From JBAXBF01 sp034429745 (GTDB taxonomy: Bacteria; Chloroflexota; Anaerolineae; Anaerolineales; DRKV01), in assembly GCA_034429745.1 (NCBI GenBank), contig DAOUFY010000151.1:1-28689 (forward strand): DNA of 28,689 nucleotides, read 5' to 3'. Below, piece after piece: positions 1 to 9,500 of this stretch. The notes beneath the pieces were generated by a model that saw only the letters and a program-made list of their open reading frames with translations, was not told the origin of the DNA and did not search any database. The translations under genes and the position numbers were made by a program. How positions within the stretch are numbered: position 1 is the stretch's first letter; each line of letters begins with the position of its first letter.

Positions 1-2
1 TT

Positions 3-3000
3 TTTAACATTCGGGCGGATGGAAAAAAGGGCGAACCGGGACAGCAAGCAGCCTATATAAAAGCGCCATTCAAATTCTGTCTTAACTGCGGGGTTTCTTA
101 TGGTTTTCGTCAGGAGAACGATTTTGCTAAACTTACCCAAATCAGCTCGGGGGGGCGCTCGACAGACACGACGATACTAAGCTTGTCTTTAATCCTCAAA
201 ATGAAAAATGAGCCTGAGCTGCTGCCGGAAGCGAGGAAATTGCTGAGCTTTACGGATAACCGCCAAGACGCTTCGCTTCAAGCCGGGCACTTTAATGATT
301 TTGTAGAGGTTATGCTGTTGCGTTCAGCCTTGTATCGGGCTTTAAAGGCAAATGAGCCCGAGGGAATCTCGCATGACAGTTTAACTACGGAAGTATTTAA
401 GGCGCTGAATTTGCCCTTTGAAGTGTATGCAAAAAAACCGGATGACAGTTTCTTTGGCAAAAAAGATACCGATCAAGCTTTGCGAGAAGTGTTAGGATAC
501 CGCATTTACCGCGATCTAAAACGCGGCTGGCGCATCACTTCTCCAAATCTTGAACAGGTGGGGCTGCTTAAAATTGAATATGAATATTTGGAAGAAGTAT
601 GTCAGGAAGAAAGTCTGTGGGAAGGAAAGCATGCAGCATTAGCTTTCGCGGAGCCGGAAAGGAGAAAGCAGGTTGCACAAGTTTTATTGGATCATATGCG
701 CCGCGAATTGGTAATTGATGTAAGTTATCTTGACAAGGACAAACAAGACAGTTTGAGGGAAAAAAGCAGGCAGCGTTTAATTGAGCCTTGGGCATTGGAT
801 GAAAATGAGGAGCTAAGTTATGCGTACGTTTTGCTGCCAAGGCCAAGGATAAGAGATAAAGAAGGTGGGGGATTTCTTTTTTTCTCACCCCGCGGCGGAT
901 ATGGGCAGTACTTGCGCCGCAGAAATACCTTCCCGCATTACAGGAAGCAGCTGACCCTTGAAGATATTGAAAAGATCATTGATGACATCTTAGACAGCTT
1001 GAATAAAGCCGGCTTGATCATCAAGGTGATTGAAGAGAAAGATGATGCGGGCAGAAAGCCGGGTTATCAGCTGCGGGCAGCAAGCCTGAAGTGGAAAGCC
1101 GGCGATGGCACGAAGCCGTTTCATGACCGCATTCGAGTGCCGCGCATGTCTCAGGAGGGCGGGAAAACAAATGCCTATTTTGTGGAACTATATCAAACGC
1201 TGGATAACCGAGTGTTAGGCATTTCTGCGCGGGAACATACGGCTCAAGTTTCATCAGAGCTTAGGGAAGAACGCGAAAAAGAATTTCGGACTGCGAAGCT
1301 GCCAATTTTGTATTGCTCCCCAACTATGGAATTAGGAATTGATATTTCGGAACTCAATGTCGTCAACATGCGCAATGTACCCCCTACCCCGGCAAATTAC
1401 GCTCAGCGCAGCGGGCGCGCCGGCAGAACCGGACAACCGGCTTTAGTTTTTACCTATTGCACCATCGGCAGTCCGCATGATCAGTATTACTTTAAACACC
1501 CTCACTTAATGACTTCTGGCGCGGTTAAACTGCCGCGGATTGACCTGACCAATGAAGACCTAATCCGCAGCCATGTTCATGCCATTTGGCTAGCGGAAAG
1601 CGGGTTGGATTTGGGAATTTCTTTAAAGGACTTGCTTGACCTTTCAGACCCATATCGGCTGCCCTTAAAGGACTTTGTTCAAGATGCCCTTAAATCGCAG
1701 AGTGCCCGAAATAAGGCGAAAAAGAAAGCTCAATCGGCATTGAGCAATATTGAAAGAGAACTAGCTGCCACGGCTTGGTGGAATGAAAGCTGGCTGGATA
1801 AGGTCCTTTCACAGATTGAACTGCAAATGAATCAAGCATGCGAACGATGGCGAAATCTCTACCGAGCGGCAGTACATCAGAGGGACTTGCAAATAAAAAT
1901 TATGCAAGACCACAGCCGTTCTGCTAAAGAGATAAAGCAAGCCGAAAAATTCTTATCCGAAGCAAATAGTCAGTTGAGTTTACTGACAGAAACGGAAAAT
2001 ATCATCCAATCTGACTTTTATTCATACCGTTATTTTGCCAGCGAAGGCTTTCTGCCCGGCTACAGCTTTCCGCGCTTGCCGCTTTCGGCGTATATCCCTG
2101 CCCGCTATTACAAGCAGCAGAAGGATGAATTCCTCTCCCGCCCGCGGTTTTTAGCCATTTCAGAATTTGGACCGCATTCCATTATATATCATGAAGGGGT
2201 TCGCTACCTGATCCATAAAGTGAATCTCCCCATCTCAGACAGCAGTGAAGGCATTGCCTTGCAGCGGGCGAAGCAATGTTCGCACTGCGGCTATTTGCAT
2301 CCCATTACGATGGGGGATGGCATAGACATCTGTGAGCATTGCGGAGCATTGCTGGATTCGACGCTGCGGAATCTTTTCCGTTTGCAAAATGTATCTACAA
2401 AATTGCGCGAGCGGATTTCCTCAGATGAAGAAGAACGCTTGAAGATAGGCTATGAATTGCGCACGGCTGTTCGTTTTGCCGAAGTTGGTGGCGGCCGCTC
2501 TGCCCGGGTTGCTGATGTGTTTTATTCAAGAGACGAAGCGGACGGAGATAAAACCCTCATCGCCACATTAACCTACGGCAATGCAGCTACCCTGTGGCGC
2601 ATTAATCTCGGCTGGCGAAGACGGGCGGTTTCCAGCGATCTGGGCTTTGATTTGGATATCGAGCGCGGCTATTGGTCAAAAGAAAAGAATGAGGGCGATT
2701 ATGCTGATCAGGATGATGAAGAGCAGCCTTCGCTGGCACGAAAAGTGCGCGTTATCCCCTTTGTGGAAGACCATAAGAATTGCTTGATCTTTGAACCAAA
2801 AGTAACGCTAGAGCGCGCACAAATGGCTTCCTTGCAAGCGGCTTTAAAAAATGCCATTCAAGTCGAATATCAATTGGAAGATAATGAGCTAGCCGCAGAA
2901 CCATTGCCGGATATAGATAATCAGCGCTATATTCTTTTTTATGAATCCGCTGAAGGCGGCGCGGGGGTATTAAGGCAATTGGTGGATAAGCAGGATGCTT

Positions 3001-3569
3001 TTGCCAGAGTGGCTGTTCAGGCTTTAAAGCTTTGCCATTTTGATCCCATAACTGCAGAGGATTTAAAGCGAGCCCCTCAGGCGAAAGAAGATTGTGAAGC
3101 AGCCTGCTACGATTGCCTGATGAGCTATTATAATCAGCGAGACCATCGTTATTTAGATCGCTATGCGATTAAGGAATTTCTTAGGCAGTGCAGCCACAGC
3201 ATCACGGTTTCTTCAGCGAAGGCGATCCCTAGAGCTGAGCATTACGCCCAATTGTGTAACCTTTGCCAATCGGAGCTTGAGAGGGAATGGTTAGCCTACT
3301 TGGAAAAAGGCAACTACCGGCTGCCGACCCACGCTCAATATTATATTGAAAGCTGCCGCACAAGGCCGGATTTCTTTTATGAGAATGAAAAAGCTGTCAT
3401 TTACGTGGATGGTCCTCACCATAAATATCCCGAAAGACAGCAGCGAGATCAACAACAAAAGGAGTGTATGGAGGATATGGGTTATACCGTACTGCGTTTT
3501 ACTCTCTATGATCATTGGGATGCACTCATTAAACAATACCCTTCGATATTTGGAGGAGATTCAAAATGA
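3..3569 (+). CDS. DUF1998 (MZB) superfamily-2 helicase with C-terminal nuclease-like domain, 5' partial
   Basis: The reading frame is open back to base 3, so the start codon and the ATP-binding lobe (Walker A, DEAH) lie outside the window; 1188 residues are visible. In order they show a CLNCG cluster (visible residues 26-30), the segment FTDNRQDASLQAGHFND typical of DrmA/DruE/MrfA-like helicases, helicase motifs V and VI (MELGID, QRSGRAGR near 468), two CxxCG pairs near 759 and 777 that could bind zinc, and the DUF1998 signature CEAACYDCLMSYYNQRDH near 1031. The last 90 residues (RPDFFYE, VIYVDGPHH, then a GYTVLRF strand) resemble the DUF559/Vsr group of PD-(D/E)XK nucleases. It would translocate on DNA and perhaps cut it, as part of phage defence. 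The stop overlaps the next start (ATGA). Family assignment is firm; the nuclease call is from motif reading only. Confidence 0.88.
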   Translation, partial: FNIRADGKKGEPGQQAAYIKAPFKFCLNCGVSYGFRQENDFAKLTQISSGGRSTDTTILSLSLILKMKNEPELLPEARKLLSFTDNRQDASLQAGHFNDFVEVMLLRSALYRALKANEPEGISHDSLTTEVFKALNLPFEVYAKKPDDSFFGKKDTDQALREVLGYRIYRDLKRGWRITSPNLEQVGLLKIEYEYLEEVCQEESLWEGKHAALAFAEPERRKQVAQVLLDHMRRELVIDVSYLDKDKQDSLREKSRQRLIEPWALDENEELSYAYVLLPRPRIRDKEGGGFLFFSPRGGYGQYLRRRNTFPHYRKQLTLEDIEKIIDDILDSLNKAGLIIKVIEEKDDAGRKPGYQLRAASLKWKAGDGTKPFHDRIRVPRMSQEGGKTNAYFVELYQTLDNRVLGISAREHTAQVSSELREEREKEFRTAKLPILYCSPTMELGIDISELNVVNMRNVPPTPANYAQRSGRAGRTGQPALVFTYCTIGSPHDQYYFKHPHLMTSGAVKLPRIDLTNEDLIRSHVHAIWLAESGLDLGISLKDLLDLSDPYRLPLKDFVQDALKSQSARNKAKKKAQSALSNIERELAATAWWNESWLDKVLSQIELQMNQACERWRNLYRAAVHQRDLQIKIMQDHSRSAKEIKQAEKFLSEANSQLSLLTETENIIQSDFYSYRYFASEGFLPGYSFPRLPLSAYIPARYYKQQKDEFLSRPRFLAISEFGPHSIIYHEGVRYLIHKVNLPISDSSEGIALQRAKQCSHCGYLHPITMGDGIDICEHCGALLDSTLRNLFRLQNVSTKLRERISSDEEERLKIGYELRTAVRFAEVGGGRSARVADVFYSRDEADGDKTLIATLTYGNAATLWRINLGWRRRAVSSDLGFDLDIERGYWSKEKNEGDYADQDDEEQPSLARKVRVIPFVEDHKNCLIFEPKVTLERAQMASLQAALKNAIQVEYQLEDNELAAEPLPDIDNQRYILFYESAEGGAGVLRQLVDKQDAFARVAVQALKLCHFDPITAEDLKRAPQAKEDCEAACYDCLMSYYNQRDHRYLDRYAIKEFLRQCSHSITVSSAKAIPRAEHYAQLCNLCQSELEREWLAYLEKGNYRLPTHAQYYIESCRTRPDFFYENEKAVIYVDGPHHKYPERQQRDQQQKECMEDMGYTVLRFTLYDHWDALIKQYPSIFGGDSK
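3552..3559 (+). promoter_or_regulatory. Ribosome binding site inside the helicase gene for the SNF2 gene
   Basis: GGAGGAGA-type Shine-Dalgarno sequence encoded in the last codons of the DUF1998 helicase, 6 bases before the ATG at 3566. With the 4-base ATGA overlap it implies translational coupling of the two helicases. Confidence 0.75.
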
Positions 3570-6409
3570 GCTATGCCGTTGGATCGCTGGTAAAAGCGCG
3601 CGGGCGCGAATGGGTGGTATTGCCTGGTTCAAGTGAAGAGTTGTTATTATTGAGACCGCTCGGAGGAACCAATGATGAGGTCGCTGGGATTTACACTCCT
3701 TTAGAGCGGGTTGAAACGGCTAGCTTTGCACTTCCTGACCCTGCTCAAGTTGGGGATTATTTTTCAGCATGTTTGCTGCGCGATGCGGTACGTTTTAGCT
3801 TTCGGGCTGGTGCCGGCCCGTTCCGTTCTTTTGGGCGGCTTGGCTTTGAACCGCGTCCTTATCAGCTTGTTCCCTTGCTGATGGCGTTGAAATTAAACCC
3901 CATTCGATTGCTGATTGCCGATGATGTGGGAATTGGCAAGACGATTGAGGCAGGGTTAATTGCCCGCGAACTGCTTGACCGCGGCGAAATTGAGCGCTTG
4001 GCTGTCCTTTGTCCGCCGGCTTTGGCAGAGCAATGGCAAGTTGAATTGAGTGAAAAATTCAATATTGAGGCAGAGCTGGTGCTGCCTTCCACGGCGCCGC
4101 GTCTGGAGCGCAACCTAAGTATGGGTGAATCGCTTTTTGAACGCTATCCTTTTGTGGTTGTTTCTTTGGATTACGTTAAATCCGACCGGCGGCGGGAGGA
4201 ATTCAAGCGCAGCTGCCCGCCGTTTGTGATCATTGATGAAGCCCATACCTGTGCCTTTGGAGCTGAACGAGGCGGGCGTCACCAACGATATGAATTAGTG
4301 AAAGGCTTAGCTCAAGATTCTCAGCGCCATATCATTTTAGTAACTGCAACCCCGCACAGCGGTAATGAAGATGCTTTTCGATCGCTGCTTGCGTTTTTAG
4401 ATGAAGGTTTTAAAAATCTGCCTGAAGACCTAAGCGGAAGAGAGAATGAACCTCATCGCAAGCGCCTAGCCAAGCATTTCATTCTGCGCCGCCGTCAAGA
4501 AATTCAACATTATCTCAAGTCTGTAACGGTATTCCCGCAGAGGGAGGATTACGAAGAATCCTATTCCCTCAGCGAACCGTATAAACGCCTGCTGGATCAG
4601 GTGTTGAGCTATGCGCGCGAGACAATTTCGGATAAAAGCTGCAGCGACGTCCGGCAGCGGGTGCATTGGTGGTCTGCTTTAGCCCTGCTGCGCTCGCTTT
4701 CTTCTAGTCCGGCGGCTGCAGCGGCAACTTTGCGTAACCGAGCTGCAATGGCTGAAGCGGAAGACCTAGAAGAAGCGGATGAAATTGGCCGCCATTCGAT
4801 ATTGGTTGTCGTGATGGATGAATCCGCAGAAGGTTCGGATGTTGTTCCCGGCTCCTATGTGGATGAAGATGATGGAGGAAAGCCTCAGCGTCAGCGTTTG
4901 TTAAGAATGGCTAATGAGGCGGATAACCTTAAGAACGCGGATAATAAACTCAAAAGAGCCATAATCTTGGTTAAAGAGCTGCTTAACGATGGCTATCAAC
5001 CCATTGTGTTCTGTCGTTTTATCCCCACGGCGGAATACCTTGCTGAGGCTTTGCGCGAACAATTAAGCGCTGAAGGGGCAGAAGTGATGGCAGTGAGCGG
5101 CAATATGCCCCAAGAGCGGCGGATAGAGATCGTTCAACAACTGTCGCAAGCGCCGCGGCGCGTGCTCGTGGCAACGGATTGCTTAAGTGAGGGCATAAAT
5201 TTGCAGGAGCATTTTAATGCTGTCTTGCACTACGATCTTTCGTGGAACCCCACCCGCCATGAACAGCGCGATGGGCGGGTGGACCGCTTTGGACAGCCAA
5301 GCCCGAAGGTGCGAGTGATTACCTATTATGGGACAGATAATAAGATAGACGGGGTGGTGCTGGATGTTCTGCTGCGCAAACACCGTACAATCCGCAACAG
5401 TCTTGGCATTTCTGTGCCGGTACCGTTTGATACGGAAAAAGTGATCGAAGCCATTTTCGAAGGGCTGCTGTTGAGAGCTGATCCAAAGATCACCCAAGAT
5501 CCGTTGCATGGTTTTGAAGAATTCTTTAAGCCGCGTCAAAAGGAGTTGGATAACCAATGGGAATCTGCCATGCAAAGGGAAAAACGTGCGCGCACATTGT
5601 TTGCTCAAGAGACGGTAAAGGTGGAAGAAGTGCAGCGAGAATTGCTTGAGGTGCAATCCGCAGTTGGCAGTGCTGCCGACTTGGCACGTTTTGCCAAGCG
5701 GGCGCTTGATGCTTTAGGGGCTCAGCCGGCTTGGGTGAATGGAACAGATCGGCTCAGCGCAGTTATCAAGGATATTCCCCCCACATTAAAGGAAAGGTTG
5801 AATCAGGCGGCGCGCGTTGATAAGCCTAAGCCAACGATCACCTTATCTTTCAGTCAGCCGGTAAAAGAGGGTGAGTATTACTTGCACCGCACGCATCCGT
5901 TTGTTGAAACTCTTGCCAATTATGTCCTCGAAACCGCCTTAGATTCTCGGGTAAGTGAAACAGAAGCGCTCATGAATGCCCGGCGCTGCGGCGCGATCCG
6001 CACCTTAGCTGTAGAAAAACGGACGACCTTGCTGCTGCTGCGGTTTCGCTATCACATTCTTCAAGGCAGGGGGGCAAACGAAAGGACCTTGCTGGCAGAG
6101 GAAGCCCGTTTGCTCGCCTTCAGCGGCAGCCCGCAGAACACCGTTTGGCTGGATGAAAAGGAAGCTGAAGCCCTGCTTATTGCCGAGCCTCACGGCAACA
6201 TCGCCCCTGATCAGGCGCGCGATTTTGTTAAAAAGGTGGTTGAAGACTTTGATCTTCTGCGCCCTTACTTAGATCAATCCGCCATACAGCGCAGTCAAGA
6301 ACTGCTGGACGCGCACCAACGCGTGCGTATAGGGGTAGCCACCCGGCAGGTAGAGCCGCAGCTTCCTGCGGATGTGTTGGGCATTTATGTCTATCTGCCG
6401 GCTCGTTAA
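3566..6409 (+). CDS. SNF2-family (DrmD-like) helicase
   Basis: A 947-residue superfamily-2 ATPase. Visible motifs: PRPYQLVPL (Q-like region), Walker A DVGIGKT near 119-125, motif Ia PPALAEQW, DEAH near 222, motif III VTATPHSG, then the C-terminal lobe with FCRFIPTAEYLAEAL, VATDCLSEGINLQ and the SNF2 motif VI RDGRVDRFGQ near 565. An acidic insert (about 390-445) separates the lobes. The C-terminal third has no domain I can name. Length and motif set match the SNF2-like helicase DrmD of class 1 DISARM and related RapA-like defence ATPases. It lies between a DUF1998 helicase and an adenine methyltransferase, so a role in restriction-type defence is likely (inference). No catalytic motif appears degraded. 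Confidence 0.9.
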   Translation: MSYAVGSLVKARGREWVVLPGSSEELLLLRPLGGTNDEVAGIYTPLERVETASFALPDPAQVGDYFSACLLRDAVRFSFRAGAGPFRSFGRLGFEPRPYQLVPLLMALKLNPIRLLIADDVGIGKTIEAGLIARELLDRGEIERLAVLCPPALAEQWQVELSEKFNIEAELVLPSTAPRLERNLSMGESLFERYPFVVVSLDYVKSDRRREEFKRSCPPFVIIDEAHTCAFGAERGGRHQRYELVKGLAQDSQRHIILVTATPHSGNEDAFRSLLAFLDEGFKNLPEDLSGRENEPHRKRLAKHFILRRRQEIQHYLKSVTVFPQREDYEESYSLSEPYKRLLDQVLSYARETISDKSCSDVRQRVHWWSALALLRSLSSSPAAAAATLRNRAAMAEAEDLEEADEIGRHSILVVVMDESAEGSDVVPGSYVDEDDGGKPQRQRLLRMANEADNLKNADNKLKRAIILVKELLNDGYQPIVFCRFIPTAEYLAEALREQLSAEGAEVMAVSGNMPQERRIEIVQQLSQAPRRVLVATDCLSEGINLQEHFNAVLHYDLSWNPTRHEQRDGRVDRFGQPSPKVRVITYYGTDNKIDGVVLDVLLRKHRTIRNSLGISVPVPFDTEKVIEAIFEGLLLRADPKITQDPLHGFEEFFKPRQKELDNQWESAMQREKRARTLFAQETVKVEEVQRELLEVQSAVGSAADLARFAKRALDALGAQPAWVNGTDRLSAVIKDIPPTLKERLNQAARVDKPKPTITLSFSQPVKEGEYYLHRTHPFVETLANYVLETALDSRVSETEALMNARRCGAIRTLAVEKRTTLLLLRFRYHILQGRGANERTLLAEEARLLAFSGSPQNTVWLDEKEAEALLIAEPHGNIAPDQARDFVKKVVEDFDLLRPYLDQSAIQRSQELLDAHQRVRIGVATRQVEPQLPADVLGIYVYLPAR

Positions 6410-6531
6410 CCCGAGAGCAGGTTCAGCGAAAAGACTGTCAGCACTGTTGATGACATGGAAAGAAGGCTCAAACCCCTGAAAATACGTTGTAAGCACTTGA
6501 ATTTTCATGCTTAACTGGAGGATGATGCACA
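6410..6531 (+). other. Gap between SNF2 helicase and methyltransferase genes
   Basis: These 122 bases are unusually long for this otherwise tight cassette. I see no ORF with a ribosome site and no terminator hairpin. TTGTAA at 6488-6493 could be a -35 element but no good -10 follows. The methyltransferase has its own Shine-Dalgarno GGAGG at 6517-6521, 10 bases before its ATG. A separate promoter would let methylation begin ahead of restriction, but the sequence does not show one clearly. Confidence 0.4.
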
Positions 6532-9500
6532 ATGCAAACGAAAAGCCGAAGCTTTTTTACTGCTGTCCGTTCTGAGGGCTCCTTGCTGCCGATGGATTTG
6601 CTGCAGCGGATTCGCAGCAACGACAGCACTCTGCCGGGGTTGGATGAAAAAAGTTATCACATCCCTAAGGGAAAGCGGCTAAAGGAAGAGATAAACCGTT
6701 CGTGGAATCGTTTGAGTGGGTGTTGGGCGGCCTTTAAAAAAGCAAGCGGGAAATTGAGTGAGGAGGACAGCGGCACCACACTCACCCGCGAACGCTGGCT
6801 GTTGCCGCTGTTTGAAGAATTGGGGTTCGGCAATTTAGCGGTTTCAAAGGCGATTGAAATTGACGGCAAAACTTACCCCATCTCTCATCGCTGGCAGCAT
6901 GTTCCCATTCATTTGGTTGGCTGCAAGCTGCCGTTGGACAAGCGCAGCGAAGGCAGGGCCGGCGCGGCGCGCCTTAGCCCGCACAGTTTGCTGCAGGAAT
7001 ACTTGAACCTTGCCAAAGAAGCCCAAGGGAACGGTCATCCATCCACTTCCCAATGGGGCATGGTTTCTAACGGCTTGCTGCTGCGGCTTTTGCGCGAAAA
7101 CGCTTCGCTTACCCGCCAAGCTTATCTTGAATTTGACCTTGAGACAATGTTTGAGGGGGAGATTTATGCGGATTTTGCCCTGCTGTGGCTGATTTGCCAT
7201 CACTCGCGGTTTGAAGTGGATCCGCAGGAAGAAGAATGCCTGTTGGATCAGTGGTTTAAGAATGCCCAAGAGACAGGCATACGCGCGTTGGATGACTTGC
7301 GCAACGGAGTGGAAGAAGCGATAAAACATTTGGGACAAGGGTTCCTGCAGCATCCTTTGAATGGGGAGCTGAGAGAAAAGCTGAGGAAGGGCGAATTATC
7401 CGTTCAAGATTATTACCGTCAGCTTTTACGGCTTGTGTATCGTTTGCTCTTTTTGTTTGTAGCTGAAGACCGCGACTTGCTGCTGAAGCCGGATGCGCCG
7501 CCGCATGCCAAGAAGCTGTACATGCAGTATTACTCTGCAACCCGCCTGCGGGCGCTGGCTGAAAAACAGCCCGGCAGTCATCACCACGACTTGTATGAAG
7601 CCTTGCTGCTGATTTTCACGCTGCTTGGTTCTCCTCAAGGTTGTCCGCAGCTGGGGCTTGCTGGGTTGGGAGGGTTTCTCTTTGACCCAACTTCGACGAA
7701 AGACCTCAATCAAGCGAAGTTATCCAATAAAGCGCTGCTGTCTGCTGTGCGCTCCTTGGCGTTTATTCAAGCCGAGCAGGTGCGCCGCGCGGTTGACTAC
7801 CGCAACTTGGGCACGGAAGAACTCGGCAGTGTTTACGAATCCTTGCTGGAGCTGTACCCACAGCTGAATGCCAACAGCGGCGGCTTTGAGCTTATTACGG
7901 CAGGCGGCAACGAGCGCAAGACCAGCGGCAGCTACTACACCCCGGCAAGCCTGATCCGCGTCTTGCTCGATTCGGCGCTTGAGCCGCTGATTGAAGCTCG
8001 GTTAAAGAGCAAAGGGGATAAGCAGAGCAAAGAACAGGCACTGCTGTCATTAAAAATATGCGACCCCGCCTGCGGCAGCGGGCATTTTTTAATTGCCGCT
8101 GCTCACCGCATTGGAGCAGCCTTAGCCAAGCTGCGCGCCGATGGCAATGAACCCTCCCCACTTGAAATGCGCCGCGCCCTGCGGGATGTGATTAATCAGT
8201 GCCTTTACGGGGTGGATGTTAACCCGATGGCGGTGGAATTATGCAAGGTCAACCTTTGGCTTGAAGCGCTTGAAGCGGGCAAACCGCTCTCCTTTCTAGA
8301 TGCCCACATCAAGTGCGGCAACAGTTTGGTTGGTGTGGGACCTTGGATGGATCTGAACGAGCTGGAAGTGCCCGATGAAGCTTTTGTTGCGGTTGAAGGC
8401 GATGACGAAGATGCGGCCGGCATACTGAAAAAACGCAACCGAAGCGAGCGCAAGGGGCAGGAAAGTCTTTTCTTTGGTCGTGCTAGCCGTGAAGAAACAG
8501 CTGCCCTGTTACTGGCAAAACAAGCCCAAGCGGCAGAAGCCTTGCCGCAGGATACGGCAGCTGAAGTGCAAGCCAAAGCGGAAGCCTTCCACCGAATTAA
8601 CGCCTCGCAGGAATATGCCCGGCAGCGGCAGATCGCAGATTTGTGGACGGCGGCATTTTTCTGGAAGATAAAACAACCTGAAAATCGGTGGGGTGAAATT
8701 ACGGCACCAACCCAAGGACAGCTGCGGAGCTTGCGCAGCGGCAAGCCATGTCAGGCAGGTCTGCTGGAAGAGGTGGAACGCCTGCGCGAAAAAAACCGTT
8801 TCTTTCACTGGGTGCTGGAATTTCCGCAGGTATTTCTCGCCGCGAACGAGTGGCTTGGACTGAAAGAGGGTTTAGTTACCAACCCTGCAGAACCGCTTGC
8901 CGCCGGGGCAGGGTTTGACTGCGTGCTGGGCAACCCGCCCTGGGAGCGGATAAAACTGCAGGAATTGGAATTTTTTGCGGTGCGCGACCCGCAGATTGCT
9001 GCTGCACCAAACAAAGCGGAGCGGGAAAAGCGGATCAACCAATTAAAAACAACAAACCCAGACTTATGGCAGGAATTTATGGAGGCAAAACATGTCGCGG
9101 CATGCAACAGCAAGTTTATGCGCCATTGCGGCCGCTACCCGCTGACCGCCCGCGGTGATATTAACACCTATGCCTTGTTTGCCGAGCATTTCCGCAGCTT
9201 AATGAACCGCAATGGCCGTGCCGCCATCATCCTGCCAACCGGAATCGCGACGGATGATACTTATAAGATCTTTTTTAAGGAAATTACTGAGAAGGGCAAT
9301 CTCCTCAGCCTGATGGATTTTGAAAACCGCGAAGCATTGTTTCCAGACATAGACAACCGAATGAAATTTTGCCTGCTGACGCTGACGGCAGAGCCGCAGG
9401 AAAGAATGGAATTTGTTTGCTATGCCGGGCGGGTTCAGCACCTGCAGGATGCCCGCCGCCGCGTAACCCTTGCCCGCACTGATTTTAGCTTATTCAACCC

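Noticed and set aside
8205..8744. Long open frame (179 codons) on the - strand within the methyltransferase gene
   Set aside because: It lies opposite a strongly conserved coding region, has biased composition (Ser/Ala/Arg-rich) and no ribosome site; it is a shadow frame. The same holds for - strand frames at 5183-5656, 6844-7353 and 9694-10281.
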